Below, one piece after another: positions 1 to 6,958 of a stretch of 10,185 bases of DNA. A model generated the notes under the pieces. That model was not told the origin of the DNA, searched no databases, and saw nothing but the letters and a program-made list of their open reading frames with translations. Location of the stretch: assembly GCA_046094825.1 (NCBI GenBank), contig JBJTIF010000091.1, positions 1 through 10,185 of the forward strand. The letters run 5' to 3'. The first letter of the stretch is position 1, and each line of letters opens with the position of its first letter. The translations under genes and the position numbers were made by a program. This DNA comes from JBJTIF01 sp046094825 (lineage in GTDB: Bacteria; Actinomycetota; UBA4738; HRBIN12).

Positions 1-88
1 CGGGCTCGCCCCCGCTCCCGCGGGCGGCCGCGACGGCCGCGGCGGCGGCCCCGCCGCCGACGATCACCGTGCGCGCGCGTTCCCGCAT
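1..88 (-). CDS. Partial FAD/NAD(P)-binding oxidoreductase, N-terminus only
   Basis: Only the first 29 codons are present; the gene leaves the window at base 1. The ATG at 88-86 follows a GGGAGG Shine-Dalgarno sequence four bases upstream. The peptide starts with a short basic stretch, then TVIVGGGAAAAAV (about residues 7-19), a beta strand running into a GxGxxA-type dinucleotide-binding loop. This is how pyridine nucleotide-disulfide / ferredoxin-reductase-like flavoproteins begin, and the following GGEP could lead into the second strand. What is seen is a Rossmann-like N-terminus and a good ribosome site; the exact family is inference. It lies 104 bases downstream of the EamA gene on the same strand and may have its own promoter (a TATCCT box at 130-125 has no matching -35). 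A flavoprotein monooxygenase or an NAD-binding dehydrogenase would also fit. Confidence 0.5.
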   Translation of the reverse strand, partial: MRERARTVIVGGGAAAAAVAAARGSGGEP

Positions 89-192
89 GTCGCCTCCCGG
101 CCGGGGCACCGCCCGGACGCGGCGAGGATAGCCGTGGCCCCCGGGCGCGGCCCCCGGGCGCGGCCCTCGCGGCGGCGACGCGGCAGCGTCGG
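89..192. repeat. Intergenic spacer with a 13-bp tandem repeat
   Basis: This 104-base spacer separates the EamA gene from the partial oxidoreductase. Bases 136-166 hold two perfect copies of the 13-base unit GGCCCCCGGGCGC plus five bases of a third. On the minus strand each copy can fold into a small GGGC/GCCC hairpin. There is no T-tract, so a classical intrinsic terminator is not supported. A TATCCT hexamer on the minus strand (130-125) lies about 36 bases before the next ATG and could be a -10 box, but no -35 is visible. Confidence 0.4.
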
Positions 193-1035
193 CTAGGACA
201 CGAGGCCGAGCCAGACGAGCCCGCCGACGACGAACACGATGCCGACGAGCTGCGAACGGGCCGGGCGTTCCTCGAGGACGAGCATGCCGCCCGCGACCGA
301 GACGAACGGGAACGTCGCCGACGCGGCGATCACGAGCGACGCGAGCGCGACCTCGGTCCCCCAGGCGAACGTGAGGATGCCGAGCGCGTCGATGAGCCCG
401 AGCCCCGCGACCCCCGCGAGCCCGCGGCGATCGACGTGCCCGACGCCCTCGCGCCGCCACAGCGCGAGCGCCGCGATCCCGAGCACCGTGAACGTCCGGC
501 CGAGGAGCACCGTGGTGAGCCACCCGATCTCGCGGGACGAGCGCGCGAGGATGAACGTGCCGACGCCGAAGAGGACCGCCGCGAGGACCGCGTTCGGGAC
601 GCCCCCGCGCTCGCGCGGCGCCTCCCGCGACCGCGGGTCGGCCGAGGTGAGGGCGACCCCGCCGACCGTGACCGCCGACGCGAGGAGCACCGCCGTGCCG
701 AGGCGATCGCCGAGGACGAGGACCGCGAGGCCGATCGCGACGACCGCGTACGAGGCGGCGATCGGCGAGACGAGCGCCACCGGGCCGAGCGCGAGCCCGC
801 GGTAGAGCGCGATGTAGGCGAACGCCGCGAGCGCGCCGTCGAGGACGAGGAGCGCCACGTCGGCGGCATCCGCGGTCCACGGGGGGCGGACGACGACGTA
901 GAGCGTCGCGACGACCACGAGGCCGAACGTCTGGACGAGGAGGACCGTCGGGATCGCTCGGAGCCGACGGCTGAGGAGCGCCGCGCTGAAGTCCGCGACG
1001 CCCCAGAGGATCGCGGCGGCGATGCCCCAGATCAC
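193..1035 (-). CDS. EamA/DMT-superfamily transporter
   Basis: This 280-residue integral membrane protein has the usual length and ten-helix pattern of the drug/metabolite transporter superfamily. Two homologous EamA halves are visible (about residues 1-130 and 148-280), split by a hydrophilic loop rich in Arg, Glu and Pro (about 132-147). Typical features are the N-terminal WGVADF segment, the GPVALVSPIAASY helix (about 85-96) ending the first half, and the LEERPARSQLVG segment near the C-terminus. Members export or import amino acids, nucleotides or other small metabolites; the substrate cannot be read from sequence. The start is GTG at 1035-1033, and its GTGA overlaps the stop of the upstream acyl-CoA synthetase, so translation is probably coupled. 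A GAGG about ten bases upstream can serve as ribosome site. Last in the ALDH-crotonase-synthetase operon, it may move that pathway's substrate or product (inference). Stop is TAG at 195-193. Confidence 0.9.
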   Translation of the reverse strand: MIWGIAAAILWGVADFSAALLSRRLRAIPTVLLVQTFGLVVVATLYVVVRPPWTADAADVALLVLDGALAAFAYIALYRGLALGPVALVSPIAASYAVVAIGLAVLVLGDRLGTAVLLASAVTVGGVALTSADPRSREAPRERGGVPNAVLAAVLFGVGTFILARSSREIGWLTTVLLGRTFTVLGIAALALWRREGVGHVDRRGLAGVAGLGLIDALGILTFAWGTEVALASLVIAASATFPFVSVAGGMLVLEERPARSQLVGIVFVVGGLVWLGLVS

Positions 1036-3137
1036 CGGGGACGCGCCTCGGCGAGCGCATCGACGGCGATCGCGCCGCGGGGCCCGACGAGGAGCGGGTT
1101 CGCCTCGAGCGAGGAGAGGCGGTCGCGCAGATCGTGCGCCGCGCGCGCGATCGCGCCGACCGCCCGCGCGGTCGCGGCGAGGTCGTGCCGCGTCGCGGCG
1201 AGGCCGCAGCGCGCGGCCTCCGCGTCGACGAACGCCCTCGCCTGCTTCGGCGAGAGGGGCGCGGCGACGAACCGCGCCTCGCCCGCCTCCGCGAGCGCAC
1301 CGCCGGGGCGCATCGTGATGACGGCGCCGAAGCGCTCGTCGACGAGCGCGCCGACGAGCACCTCCGTGCCCTCGGCCATCCGCTGGACGAGGACCCGCGG
1401 CGTCGCGGCACCCGCGCGGCGCGCCGCGTCGAGCACCTCGGCGGCGGCGATCTCGACGTCCACCGCCGATCGGAGCCCGAGCCGAACCCCGCCGAGCTTC
1501 GCCTTGTGCGGGAGCTCCGGCGCGAGCGCCTTCACCGCGACGGGGAACCGCAACCGCGAAGCGAGCGTCGCCGCGGCCTTCGGCGTCGAGGCCACGCCCT
1601 CGGCGGGACGCCGCACCCCGTACGCGGAGAGCACCTCGGCCGCGAGCGCTTCATCGAGCGGCCCCGCCGCACCGCGCAGGCGACGCGCGAGCGCAGCCCG
1701 GGCGCGGTGCGCCGGCAGGTCGGGCGCGACGCGATCGCGGAGCGACGCGTGGTCCAGGAGCGCGCGGATCGCGCCGGTCGCGGCGCGGTGTCCCTGGAGG
1801 AACGGGATCGGCGCGCCGGCGACGAAGTCCTTCGCGGCGCGCGAGTACGCGAGCGGGCTCATCGCGACGGAGGCGAAGAGCGTCCCCGTCTCGCGTCGCA
1901 GACGGCGGACGGCCTCGAGGACCGGAGCGGCCCACACGCCCTCGCCCTCGAGGCGGGGCGGGAACGCGTCGAACGCGACGAACCCGATCGCGGGATCGCG
2001 CGCCAGGGCCTCGAGGGCCCCGACGTACATGTCGGTCTCGACCGCCGCCTGCCCGGTCACGTCGAGCGGGTTGTTCTGCGAGGCGAAGTGCGGGAGCGCG
2101 GCGCGGAGTCGCTGCTTCGTCCGTCCCGCGAACGCCGGGAGCGTGAGGCCGGCGGCCCCCGCCGCCTCGGCGAAGAGCGTGCACGCACCGCCCGATTGGA
2201 GCGCCGCCGCGACGCCGGTCGTGCGGACGCGACGGTGGTGCGAGAGGAGGACCGCGGCCTCGAACATCGTCACCGGGTCCTCGACGAGGATCACGCCGCG
2301 GCCGCGGAGCCACGCGTCGCGGATCGCGGTGTCGCCGGCGAGCGCGCCGGTGTGGGCGACGATCGACGCGCGCGCGGCCTCGCTGCGACCCGAGGGCGCG
2401 CAGATGATGACGGGCTTGCCCGCCGCGCGGAGCGCGTCGAGGCCGCGGCCGATCCCCGCGACGTCGCGCATCGTCTCGAGGTAGCTCGTCACGACCCGCG
2501 TCCGGGGATCGGCCGCGGCCCACGCGAAGAGGTCGCCGAGGCCGAGCACCGCCTCGTTGCCGACACCGAGGATGATGCGGAGCCCCTGCCCGCGGTCGGA
2601 TGCGAGCTGGTTCATCGTCCACGCGACCGTCCCGGACTGCGACAGGACGCTGATGTCCCCCGGCACGGGCTCGGGCGGCGGCGTCGTCCCGTACGGCGCG
2701 ACGCGGTCGACGTAGTTCACGAAGCCCTCGACGTTCGGGCCGAGGACCGGGAGCCGGTGGCGGAGCGCGATCGCGCGGAGCTCGTCCTGGAGCGCGCGGC
2801 CCTCCTCGCCCGCCTCCGCGAAGCCGCTCGACACGACCATGACCCCCCGGACGCCCGCCGCGGCGCACGCCTCGACCTGCCGCACCGCGACGCGGGCGGG
2901 CACGACGACGACCGCGAGGTCGACGCCGCGCGGCAGGTCGGCGACCGACGCGACGCAGGGCCTGCCCCACACCGTGTCGTACTTCGGGTTCACCGGGTGG
3001 AGCGCACCGCGGAACCCGACGTGGCGGAGGCTCCGCTCGATCTCCGGCGCCCACGAGTCCGGCGACTCCGAGGCCCCGACGATCGCGATCGACCGTGGAG
3101 CGAGGAGCGGCCGGAGATCCCACGGCTTCGCGCTCAC
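1032..3137 (-). CDS. NDP-forming acyl-CoA synthetase (acetate-CoA ligase family), fused alpha-beta
   Basis: This 701-residue protein joins an acid to CoA using ATP with release of ADP and phosphate (family knowledge). The domain order is complete: a CoA-binding Rossmann domain starting IAIVGASESPDS (about 17-28), a succinyl-CoA-ligase-like flavodoxin region with LSQSGTV (165-171), the phospho-histidine motif AHTGALAG with His262, a second ligase region with NPLDVTG (356-362), and a C-terminal ATP-grasp domain (about 493-697) with a PHKAKLGG segment and SLEANPLLV (677-683). Fused proteins of about 700 residues are usual. Oddities: Val136 in LGPNVEG, where Cys is common, and a degenerate EVLKD-type segment. 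The GTG start at 3137 overlaps the crotonase stop as GTGA and has GAGG nine bases upstream; longer in-frame starts would run deep into the crotonase gene. The substrate is not readable; in this operon an aromatic or branched acid is plausible. Some feruloyl-CoA synthetases (FerA of Sphingobium SYK-6, as I recall) are of this type. Confidence 0.9.
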   Translation of the reverse strand: MSAKPWDLRPLLAPRSIAIVGASESPDSWAPEIERSLRHVGFRGALHPVNPKYDTVWGRPCVASVADLPRGVDLAVVVVPARVAVRQVEACAAAGVRGVMVVSSGFAEAGEEGRALQDELRAIALRHRLPVLGPNVEGFVNYVDRVAPYGTTPPPEPVPGDISVLSQSGTVAWTMNQLASDRGQGLRIILGVGNEAVLGLGDLFAWAAADPRTRVVTSYLETMRDVAGIGRGLDALRAAGKPVIICAPSGRSEAARASIVAHTGALAGDTAIRDAWLRGRGVILVEDPVTMFEAAVLLSHHRRVRTTGVAAALQSGGACTLFAEAAGAAGLTLPAFAGRTKQRLRAALPHFASQNNPLDVTGQAAVETDMYVGALEALARDPAIGFVAFDAFPPRLEGEGVWAAPVLEAVRRLRRETGTLFASVAMSPLAYSRAAKDFVAGAPIPFLQGHRAATGAIRALLDHASLRDRVAPDLPAHRARAALARRLRGAAGPLDEALAAEVLSAYGVRRPAEGVASTPKAAATLASRLRFPVAVKALAPELPHKAKLGGVRLGLRSAVDVEIAAAEVLDAARRAGAATPRVLVQRMAEGTEVLVGALVDERFGAVITMRPGGALAEAGEARFVAAPLSPKQARAFVDAEAARCGLAATRHDLAATARAVGAIARAAHDLRDRLSSLEANPLLVGPRGAIAVDALAEARPR

Positions 3138-3949
3138 CCGCGGTACCTCGCGTCGCGCCACGCGATCGCCGCCCTCAACCCCTGCTCCGCGGTGATGCGG
3201 CGGAACTCGTCGCGCTGCGGGAGGTTCGCGGTCTCGATGAGCACGTCGAACTCCACGTTGTCCTCCATCGCGCGCCGGAACCCGGCCTCCTCCCACGTGC
3301 GGTGCACCGACCGCTTCGTCATCTGGACGACGAAGGGTTCGTTCTTCGCGATCTCCTCCGCGAGCGCGAGCGTCGCGGCGTCGAGCTCGGCGCGCGGGAC
3401 GACGCGGTTCACGAGGCCGAGCCGGTGCGCTTCGGCCGCCGGGACGCGGTCCTCGCCGGTGAACAGGAGCTCCTTCGCCGCGCGCACGCCGATCACCCAC
3501 GGCAGGAACATCGAGACGACGCCCGACCCGAACCGGATGTCGACGTAGCCGAACATCGCGTCGTCAGCGGCGACGCAGAGGTCGGCGGCGAGCATCAGGT
3601 CGGTGCCGCCCGCGAGGCAGTACCCGTGCACCGACGCGATGATCGGCTTCGGGTGGTCGAAGAGCTTCAGGAGGCGGCGCGTCGACGCGCCGAGGATCGC
3701 CCGCCAGGCGTCCTCGTCGAGTTCGCCCTCATCGGCGTCCTCCGAGAGGTCGTAGCCGGAACAGAACGCCCGACCGGCGCCGCGGAGGATGAGGACGGAC
3801 ACGTCGCGGTCGGCCGCCGCGGCGTCGAGCGCCGCCTCGAGCTCGTCGAGGAGCCCGTGGTCGAGCGCGTTCAGGACCTCGGGACGGTGGAGCGTGAGCC
3901 GACGGACGGGGCCGAGGTCCTCGACGAGCACGCGGGGGGCGTCGGTCAC
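3134..3949 (-). CDS. Crotonase-superfamily protein (enoyl-CoA hydratase/isomerase-like)
   Basis: This 271-residue protein has the crotonase fold from end to end: HRPEVLNAL (21-29), the first oxyanion-hole loop AFCSGYDL (61-68), the second loop HGYCLAGGTDL (108-118), the AADLCVAADDAMFGYVDIRFG segment in the active-site region, and GLVNRVVP in the C-terminal half. Crotonases polarise acyl-CoA thioesters for hydration, isomerisation or C-C cleavage. The two positions that hold catalytic Glu in classical hydratase (Glu144 and Glu164 of the rat enzyme) are Asp117 and Asp137 here, so classical 2-enoyl-CoA hydratase activity should not be assumed. The GTG at 3949-3947 is chosen because it lies 11 bases after the ALDH stop and has GAGGG about nine bases upstream; further upstream the frame overlaps the ALDH gene. 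It is second in the operon, and its stop overlaps the synthetase start. Hydratase/lyase or isomerase roles remain open. Confidence 0.9.
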   Translation of the reverse strand: MTDAPRVLVEDLGPVRRLTLHRPEVLNALDHGLLDELEAALDAAAADRDVSVLILRGAGRAFCSGYDLSEDADEGELDEDAWRAILGASTRRLLKLFDHPKPIIASVHGYCLAGGTDLMLAADLCVAADDAMFGYVDIRFGSGVVSMFLPWVIGVRAAKELLFTGEDRVPAAEAHRLGLVNRVVPRAELDAATLALAEEIAKNEPFVVQMTKRSVHRTWEEAGFRRAMEDNVEFDVLIETANLPQRDEFRRITAEQGLRAAIAWRDARYRG

Positions 3950-3960
3950 GGGTCCCGCCC

Positions 3961-5409
3961 TCAGCTCGAGAGGTTCACGTAGATGTGCTTCGCCTCGAGG
4001 TAGTCCTCGACGCCGTGCGCGCCGAGCTCGCGGCCGATGCCGGACTGCTTGTAGCCGCCCCACGGAGCCTCCGTCGGCGCGGGCTGCGTGTCGTTCACCC
4101 ACACGATGCCGGCACGGAGCGCGCGCGCGGTCGTGAGCGCCTTCGTGATGTCGCGCGACCACACCGCGGCGGCGAGGCCGTAGTCGTTGTCGTTCGCGAG
4201 CCGAACGGCCTCCTCGGCGTCGCGGAACGGGATCACCGTCATGACCGGTCCGAAGATCTCCTCCCGCGCGATCGTCGCGTCGTTCGTCGCCTCGAAGATC
4301 GTCGGGGGCACGAAGAACCCGCCCGCGAGGCGGGGGTCGCTCGGGCGGTCGCCCTGGACCGCGAGCGTCGCCTCGGCCCGGCCGATCTCGACGTAGCGCT
4401 CGACGCGCTCCTGCTGCTCGCGGCTCACGAGCGGCCCCATCGTCGTGCCCTCCGCGGTCCCCTCGCCGAGGCGGACGGCCCTCGCGCGCGCGACGAGCGC
4501 ATCGAGCGCATCGTCGTAGATGTCGCGCTGGATGAAGACGCGCGATCCCGCGGAGCAGATCTCGCCCTGGTTCCAGAAGATGCCGTTCGCCGATCCGTCC
4601 ATCGCCCGCTCGAAGTCCGCGTCGCCGAACACGATGTTCGGCGACTTGCCCCCGAGCTCGAGCGTCACGCGCTTCAGGGTGTCCGCGCCGTTGCGCAGGA
4701 TGATCCGGCCGACGTCGCGCGAGCCCGTGAACGCCACCTTGTCGACGCGCGGATCGTCGACGAGCGGCGCACCCGCCGTCTCGCCGAACCCGGTCACGAC
4801 GTGGAGGACGCCCTTCGGCAGGCCCGCCTCCTCGAGGATCTTCGGGATCTCGAGCGCGGTGAGCGGCGTCTGCTCCGCGGGCTTCAGGATGAACGTGCAG
4901 CCCGCCGCGAGCGCGGGTGCGACCTTCTGGACGGCCATCATCATCGGGTAGTTCCACGGCGTGATGCCGACCGCGACGCCCATCGGTTCCTTCACGACGA
5001 GCGAGAGCGCGTCGGGGCCGACGGGTGGGATCTCGCCATGGATCTTCGTCGCCCAGCCGCCGTAGTACTCGAACATGAACGCGACCTCGGCGATGTCGTC
5101 GCGCGCCTCGCCGAGCGGCTTCCCGCAGTCGAGCGATTCGAGCTCGGCGAGACGCGCGTGCTCGCGCCGCACGATCTCCGCCGCGCGCAGGAGGATGCGA
5201 CCGCGCTCGCGGGCCGACGTCCGCGGCCACCAGGACCCGTCATCGAACGTCCGCCGGGCCGCCGCGACCGCGCGAGCGACGTCCTCCGGCTGGCAGTCCG
5301 GGACGGTCGCGACGACCTCACCGGTCGCCGGGTTCAGCACGTCGAAGCGACGCCCGTCGCGCGCGTCGCACCACGCACCGTCGATGAAGGCCTGGAGGTC
5401 GCGGGCCAT
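3961..5409 (-). CDS. NAD(P)-dependent aldehyde dehydrogenase
   Basis: This 482-residue cytoplasmic enzyme oxidises an aldehyde to its acid and has the full length of the classical ALDH superfamily. Key residues are in place: Asn153 in TPWNYP, Lys176 in LKPAE, the FTGS cofactor loop (227-230), the general base Glu251 in LELGGKSPN, catalytic Cys285 in NQGEICSAGSR, and EEIFGPV further on. The C-terminal APWGGYKQSGIGRELG resembles betaine-aldehyde and related broad-range dehydrogenases, but the substrate cannot be assigned. The ATG at 5409 has no Shine-Dalgarno sequence; a TAGGCT -10-like box ends seven bases upstream, so a leaderless or near-leaderless message is likely. It is the first gene of the four-gene minus-strand operon and is divergent from the small membrane protein gene. 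With a CoA ligase and a crotonase downstream it may finish side-chain removal from an aromatic acid (vanillin-dehydrogenase-like role, inference). Confidence 0.95.
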   Translation of the reverse strand: MARDLQAFIDGAWCDARDGRRFDVLNPATGEVVATVPDCQPEDVARAVAAARRTFDDGSWWPRTSARERGRILLRAAEIVRREHARLAELESLDCGKPLGEARDDIAEVAFMFEYYGGWATKIHGEIPPVGPDALSLVVKEPMGVAVGITPWNYPMMMAVQKVAPALAAGCTFILKPAEQTPLTALEIPKILEEAGLPKGVLHVVTGFGETAGAPLVDDPRVDKVAFTGSRDVGRIILRNGADTLKRVTLELGGKSPNIVFGDADFERAMDGSANGIFWNQGEICSAGSRVFIQRDIYDDALDALVARARAVRLGEGTAEGTTMGPLVSREQQERVERYVEIGRAEATLAVQGDRPSDPRLAGGFFVPPTIFEATNDATIAREEIFGPVMTVIPFRDAEEAVRLANDNDYGLAAAVWSRDITKALTTARALRAGIVWVNDTQPAPTEAPWGGYKQSGIGRELGAHGVEDYLEAKHIYVNLSS

Positions 5410-5416
5410 GGGCGCG

Positions 5417-5422
5417 AGCCTA
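5417..5422 (-). promoter_or_regulatory. -10-like box of the ALDH operon, leaderless type
   Basis: TAGGCT on the minus strand fits TANNNT and ends seven bases before the ALDH ATG. The start would then lie at or next to the transcription start. It forms one arm of a six-base inverted repeat with the divergent box at 5428-5433. No -35 hexamer is evident. Function is inferred from spacing. Confidence 0.45.
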
Positions 5423-5427
5423 GCCGG

Positions 5428-5433
5428 TAGGCT
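5428..5433 (+). promoter_or_regulatory. -10-like box of the small-membrane-protein/DCC pair, leaderless type
   Basis: TAGGCT on the plus strand ends exactly six bases before the ATG at 5440, the spacing expected when transcription starts at the first base of the start codon. The other arm of the inverted repeat (5417-5422) is the box of the divergent operon, only five bases away, so two polymerases could hardly occupy both at once. The palindrome could also be a regulator site. Confidence 0.45.
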
Positions 5434-5439
5434 TGGAGC

Positions 5440-5637
5440 ATGCTCGTCTACATCCTCGTCCTGCTCCTCGTCGCGGCGATCCTCGGGATCCTCGGCGCCG
5501 TCCTGAAGTTCGCGATCACGGTCGTGCTCGGGCTCATGCTCGCGGGCGCGTTCGTCGCGGTCGGGGTCGCCTGGTGGCTGCGCGCCCGCTTCGCGTGGGC
5601 CCGGCAGGAGACCTGGCGCCGCCCGCCCCCGCGGTGA
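5440..5637 (+). CDS. Small two-helix membrane protein, unknown function
   Basis: This 65-residue protein is almost entirely hydrophobic up to residue 47, with two likely membrane helices (about 3-22 and 25-47) around a single Lys, then a basic, Trp- and Arg-rich tail (RARFAWARQETWRR) that should sit in the cytoplasm. I do not recognise a family. The ATG at 5440 sits six bases after a TAGGCT box, and its TGA overlaps the GTG of the DCC-family gene, so the two are almost certainly co-transcribed and translationally coupled. Coupling suggests a membrane partner for the thiol-disulfide protein, but this rests on context only. Codon use is as GC-rich as in neighbouring genes, and the long hydrophobic run makes a chance reading frame unlikely. 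Confidence 0.7.
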   Translation: MLVYILVLLLVAAILGILGAVLKFAITVVLGLMLAGAFVAVGVAWWLRARFAWARQETWRRPPPR

Positions 5638-6041
5638 GCGCGTCGACGGACGGCCGATCGCTCCTCGTCTACGACGGGGCCTGTGGGTTCTGCCGCTGGA
5701 TCACCGCGCGGATCCTCCGCGCCGACCGACGAGGCCGACTCGCGCCGATCGCGCTCACCGACCCCGCGATCCCGCGGCTCCTCGCGCACCTCACCGAGGA
5801 CGAGCGGGCCGCCTCGTGGCACCTCGTCGCACCGGACGGGACGGTGCGCTCGGCGGGCGCCGCGGTCCCCGCGCTCCTGCGGCTGTTGCCCGGCGGCGCG
5901 CTCGTCGCGTGGCTCCCGGCGGCGGCACCGCGCACGACCGATCGCTGCTACCGCTGGCTCGCGCGGCACCGCGGCACGTTCGGTGTGTGGCTCGGCGAGG
6001 AACGCTGCGAGGTCGTGCCGCGCGGGTCCTCCGAGCGCTGA
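5634..6041 (+). CDS. DCC-family (DUF393) thiol-disulfide oxidoreductase
   Basis: This 135-residue protein carries the family signature near its N-terminus: LLVYDGACGFCRW (about 10-22) with Cys17-x-x-Cys20 right after the conserved Asp-Gly. DUF393 proteins are predicted to have a thioredoxin-like fold with redox-active cysteines, but physiological roles are poorly known. Two further cysteines lie in DRCYRWL and EERCEVV near the C-terminus, as in many members. Length is normal. The start is taken as the GTG at 5634-5636, which overlaps the TGA of the membrane protein gene as GTGA; no clear ribosome site precedes it, so expression probably depends on coupling. There is no signal peptide, so it is likely cytoplasmic or held at the membrane by its partner. 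It ends four bases from the stop of the convergent LLM gene with no terminator visible. Confidence 0.88.
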   Translation: MSASTDGRSLLVYDGACGFCRWITARILRADRRGRLAPIALTDPAIPRLLAHLTEDERAASWHLVAPDGTVRSAGAAVPALLRLLPGGALVAWLPAAAPRTTDRCYRWLARHRGTFGVWLGEERCEVVPRGSSER

Positions 6042-6045
6042 GCCG

Positions 6046-6921
6046 TCAGCGGCCGAGGAGCGCGGGCGCGAGCGCGCGGAGGTCGTCGAGGCCGACGTCG
6101 GCGTCGTCGCCGGTCAGCACCTGGACGCAGACGTGGTCCGCGCCGGCATCGTGGTGCTGGCGCACGCGCGCGGCGATCGCGTCCTCGTCGCCCCACGCGA
6201 TGACGGCGTCGATGAGCGCGTCGCTCCCCTGGCCGGCGATGTCCGCGTCGGTCCATCCCATCCGACGGAGGTTGCTCGCGTAGTTCGTCATCGCGAGGTA
6301 GTGCGTCGCGTACCCCCGCGCGATCCGCCGCGCCTCCGCCGCATCCGTCGACAGGACGACCGCCTGCTCGACCGCGAGGACCGGGTCGGCGCCGAGCCGG
6401 GCGCGCGCGAACGCCGTGTGCTCGACGGGGACGAAGTACGGGTGGGCGCCGAGCGAACGCTCGCCGGCGAGCTCGAGCATCCGCGGCCCGAGCGCCGCGA
6501 GCACCCGCCGCGGCACCGCGGCGGGTGCTGGCGCGCTCGAGGCGCTCCGGTCCATCGCCTCGAGGTAGGTACGCATGTGCGCGAGCGGACGTTCGTAGCG
6601 ACCGCCACGCCGGGCGACCGACGGCGCATGGCTCACGCCGAGGCCGAGGACGAATCGCTCGGGGTAGGCGTCGGTGAGCATCCGCCATCCGTTCGCCATC
6701 GCGTGGGGGTCGCGGGCCCAGATGTTCGCGATGCCGGTCGCGACCACCGTCCGACGGGTCGAGGCGAGCATCCACGCCGCGTGCGCGAAGACCTCGCGGC
6801 TCGCGACGCTCTCCGGGAACCACACCGCGGGGAACCCGAGGTCCTCGATCTCGGCGAGCGCCTCGCGCTCCTCCTCGGCGCTGCCGGCCTCGAGCGCGAA
6901 CGCCCAGTCGCCGACCCGCAC
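6046..6921 (-). CDS. F420-type LLM-class oxidoreductase (TIGR03620-like), 5' end uncertain
   Basis: The protein is a luciferase-like TIM-barrel oxidoreductase closest, by recall, to TIGR03620 (MSMEG_4141-type, predicted F420-dependent). Supporting segments, numbered from the GTG at 6921, are GDWAFAL (4-10), GFPAVWFPE (29-37), TGIANIWARDP (62-72), FVLGLGVSHAP (90-100), then RVLAALGPRMLELA, AHPYFVP and a C-terminal GADHVCVQVL strand. The 291-residue length suits the family. The GTG has no Shine-Dalgarno sequence. The better-placed ATG at 6964 is out of frame because a run of 12 C on the coding strand follows it; 11 C would give a continuous protein beginning MGPPPPRAALGDAL. It follows the importer permease by under 80 bases and is probably in the same operon, in the place SsuD (an FMN LLM sulfonate monooxygenase) takes in ssu operons. 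Its real substrate and cofactor are untested. Confidence 0.85.
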   Translation of the reverse strand: MRVGDWAFALEAGSAEEEREALAEIEDLGFPAVWFPESVASREVFAHAAWMLASTRRTVVATGIANIWARDPHAMANGWRMLTDAYPERFVLGLGVSHAPSVARRGGRYERPLAHMRTYLEAMDRSASSAPAPAAVPRRVLAALGPRMLELAGERSLGAHPYFVPVEHTAFARARLGADPVLAVEQAVVLSTDAAEARRIARGYATHYLAMTNYASNLRRMGWTDADIAGQGSDALIDAVIAWGDEDAIAARVRQHHDAGADHVCVQVLTGDDADVGLDDLRALAPALLGR

Positions 6922-6946
6922 GAGGGCGTCGCCGAGCGCGGCCCGC

Positions 6947-6958
6947 GGGGGGGGGGGG
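6947..6958. repeat. 12-base G homopolymer (C run on the coding strand) at the start of the LLM gene
   Basis: Twelve consecutive G on the plus strand lie three codons into the frame that opens with the ATG at 6964. Removing one base, or adding two, puts that ATG in frame with the LLM protein. Either the consensus length is wrong or this is a slippage-prone tract that switches the start. Confidence 0.85.

Noticed and set aside
136..166. Intrinsic terminator after the EamA gene
   Set aside because: GC-rich hairpins can form from the 13-bp repeats but no T-run follows on the minus strand.
436..3548. Very long plus-strand reading frames antisense to the synthetase and crotonase genes (436-2484 and 1134-3548)
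   Set aside because: They translate to Arg/Ala/Glu-rich low-complexity sequence with no recognisable domain. High GC removes stop codons from antisense frames, and the minus strand carries well-conserved proteins there.
3985..5430. Plus-strand 481-codon open frame antisense to the aldehyde dehydrogenase
   Set aside because: Composition is Arg/Glu/Asp/Leu-rich and mirrors the ALDH codons; the ALDH on the other strand has every catalytic motif.
6031..6050. Bidirectional terminator between the convergent DCC and LLM genes
   Set aside because: Only four bases separate the two stop codons and no inverted repeat spans them.
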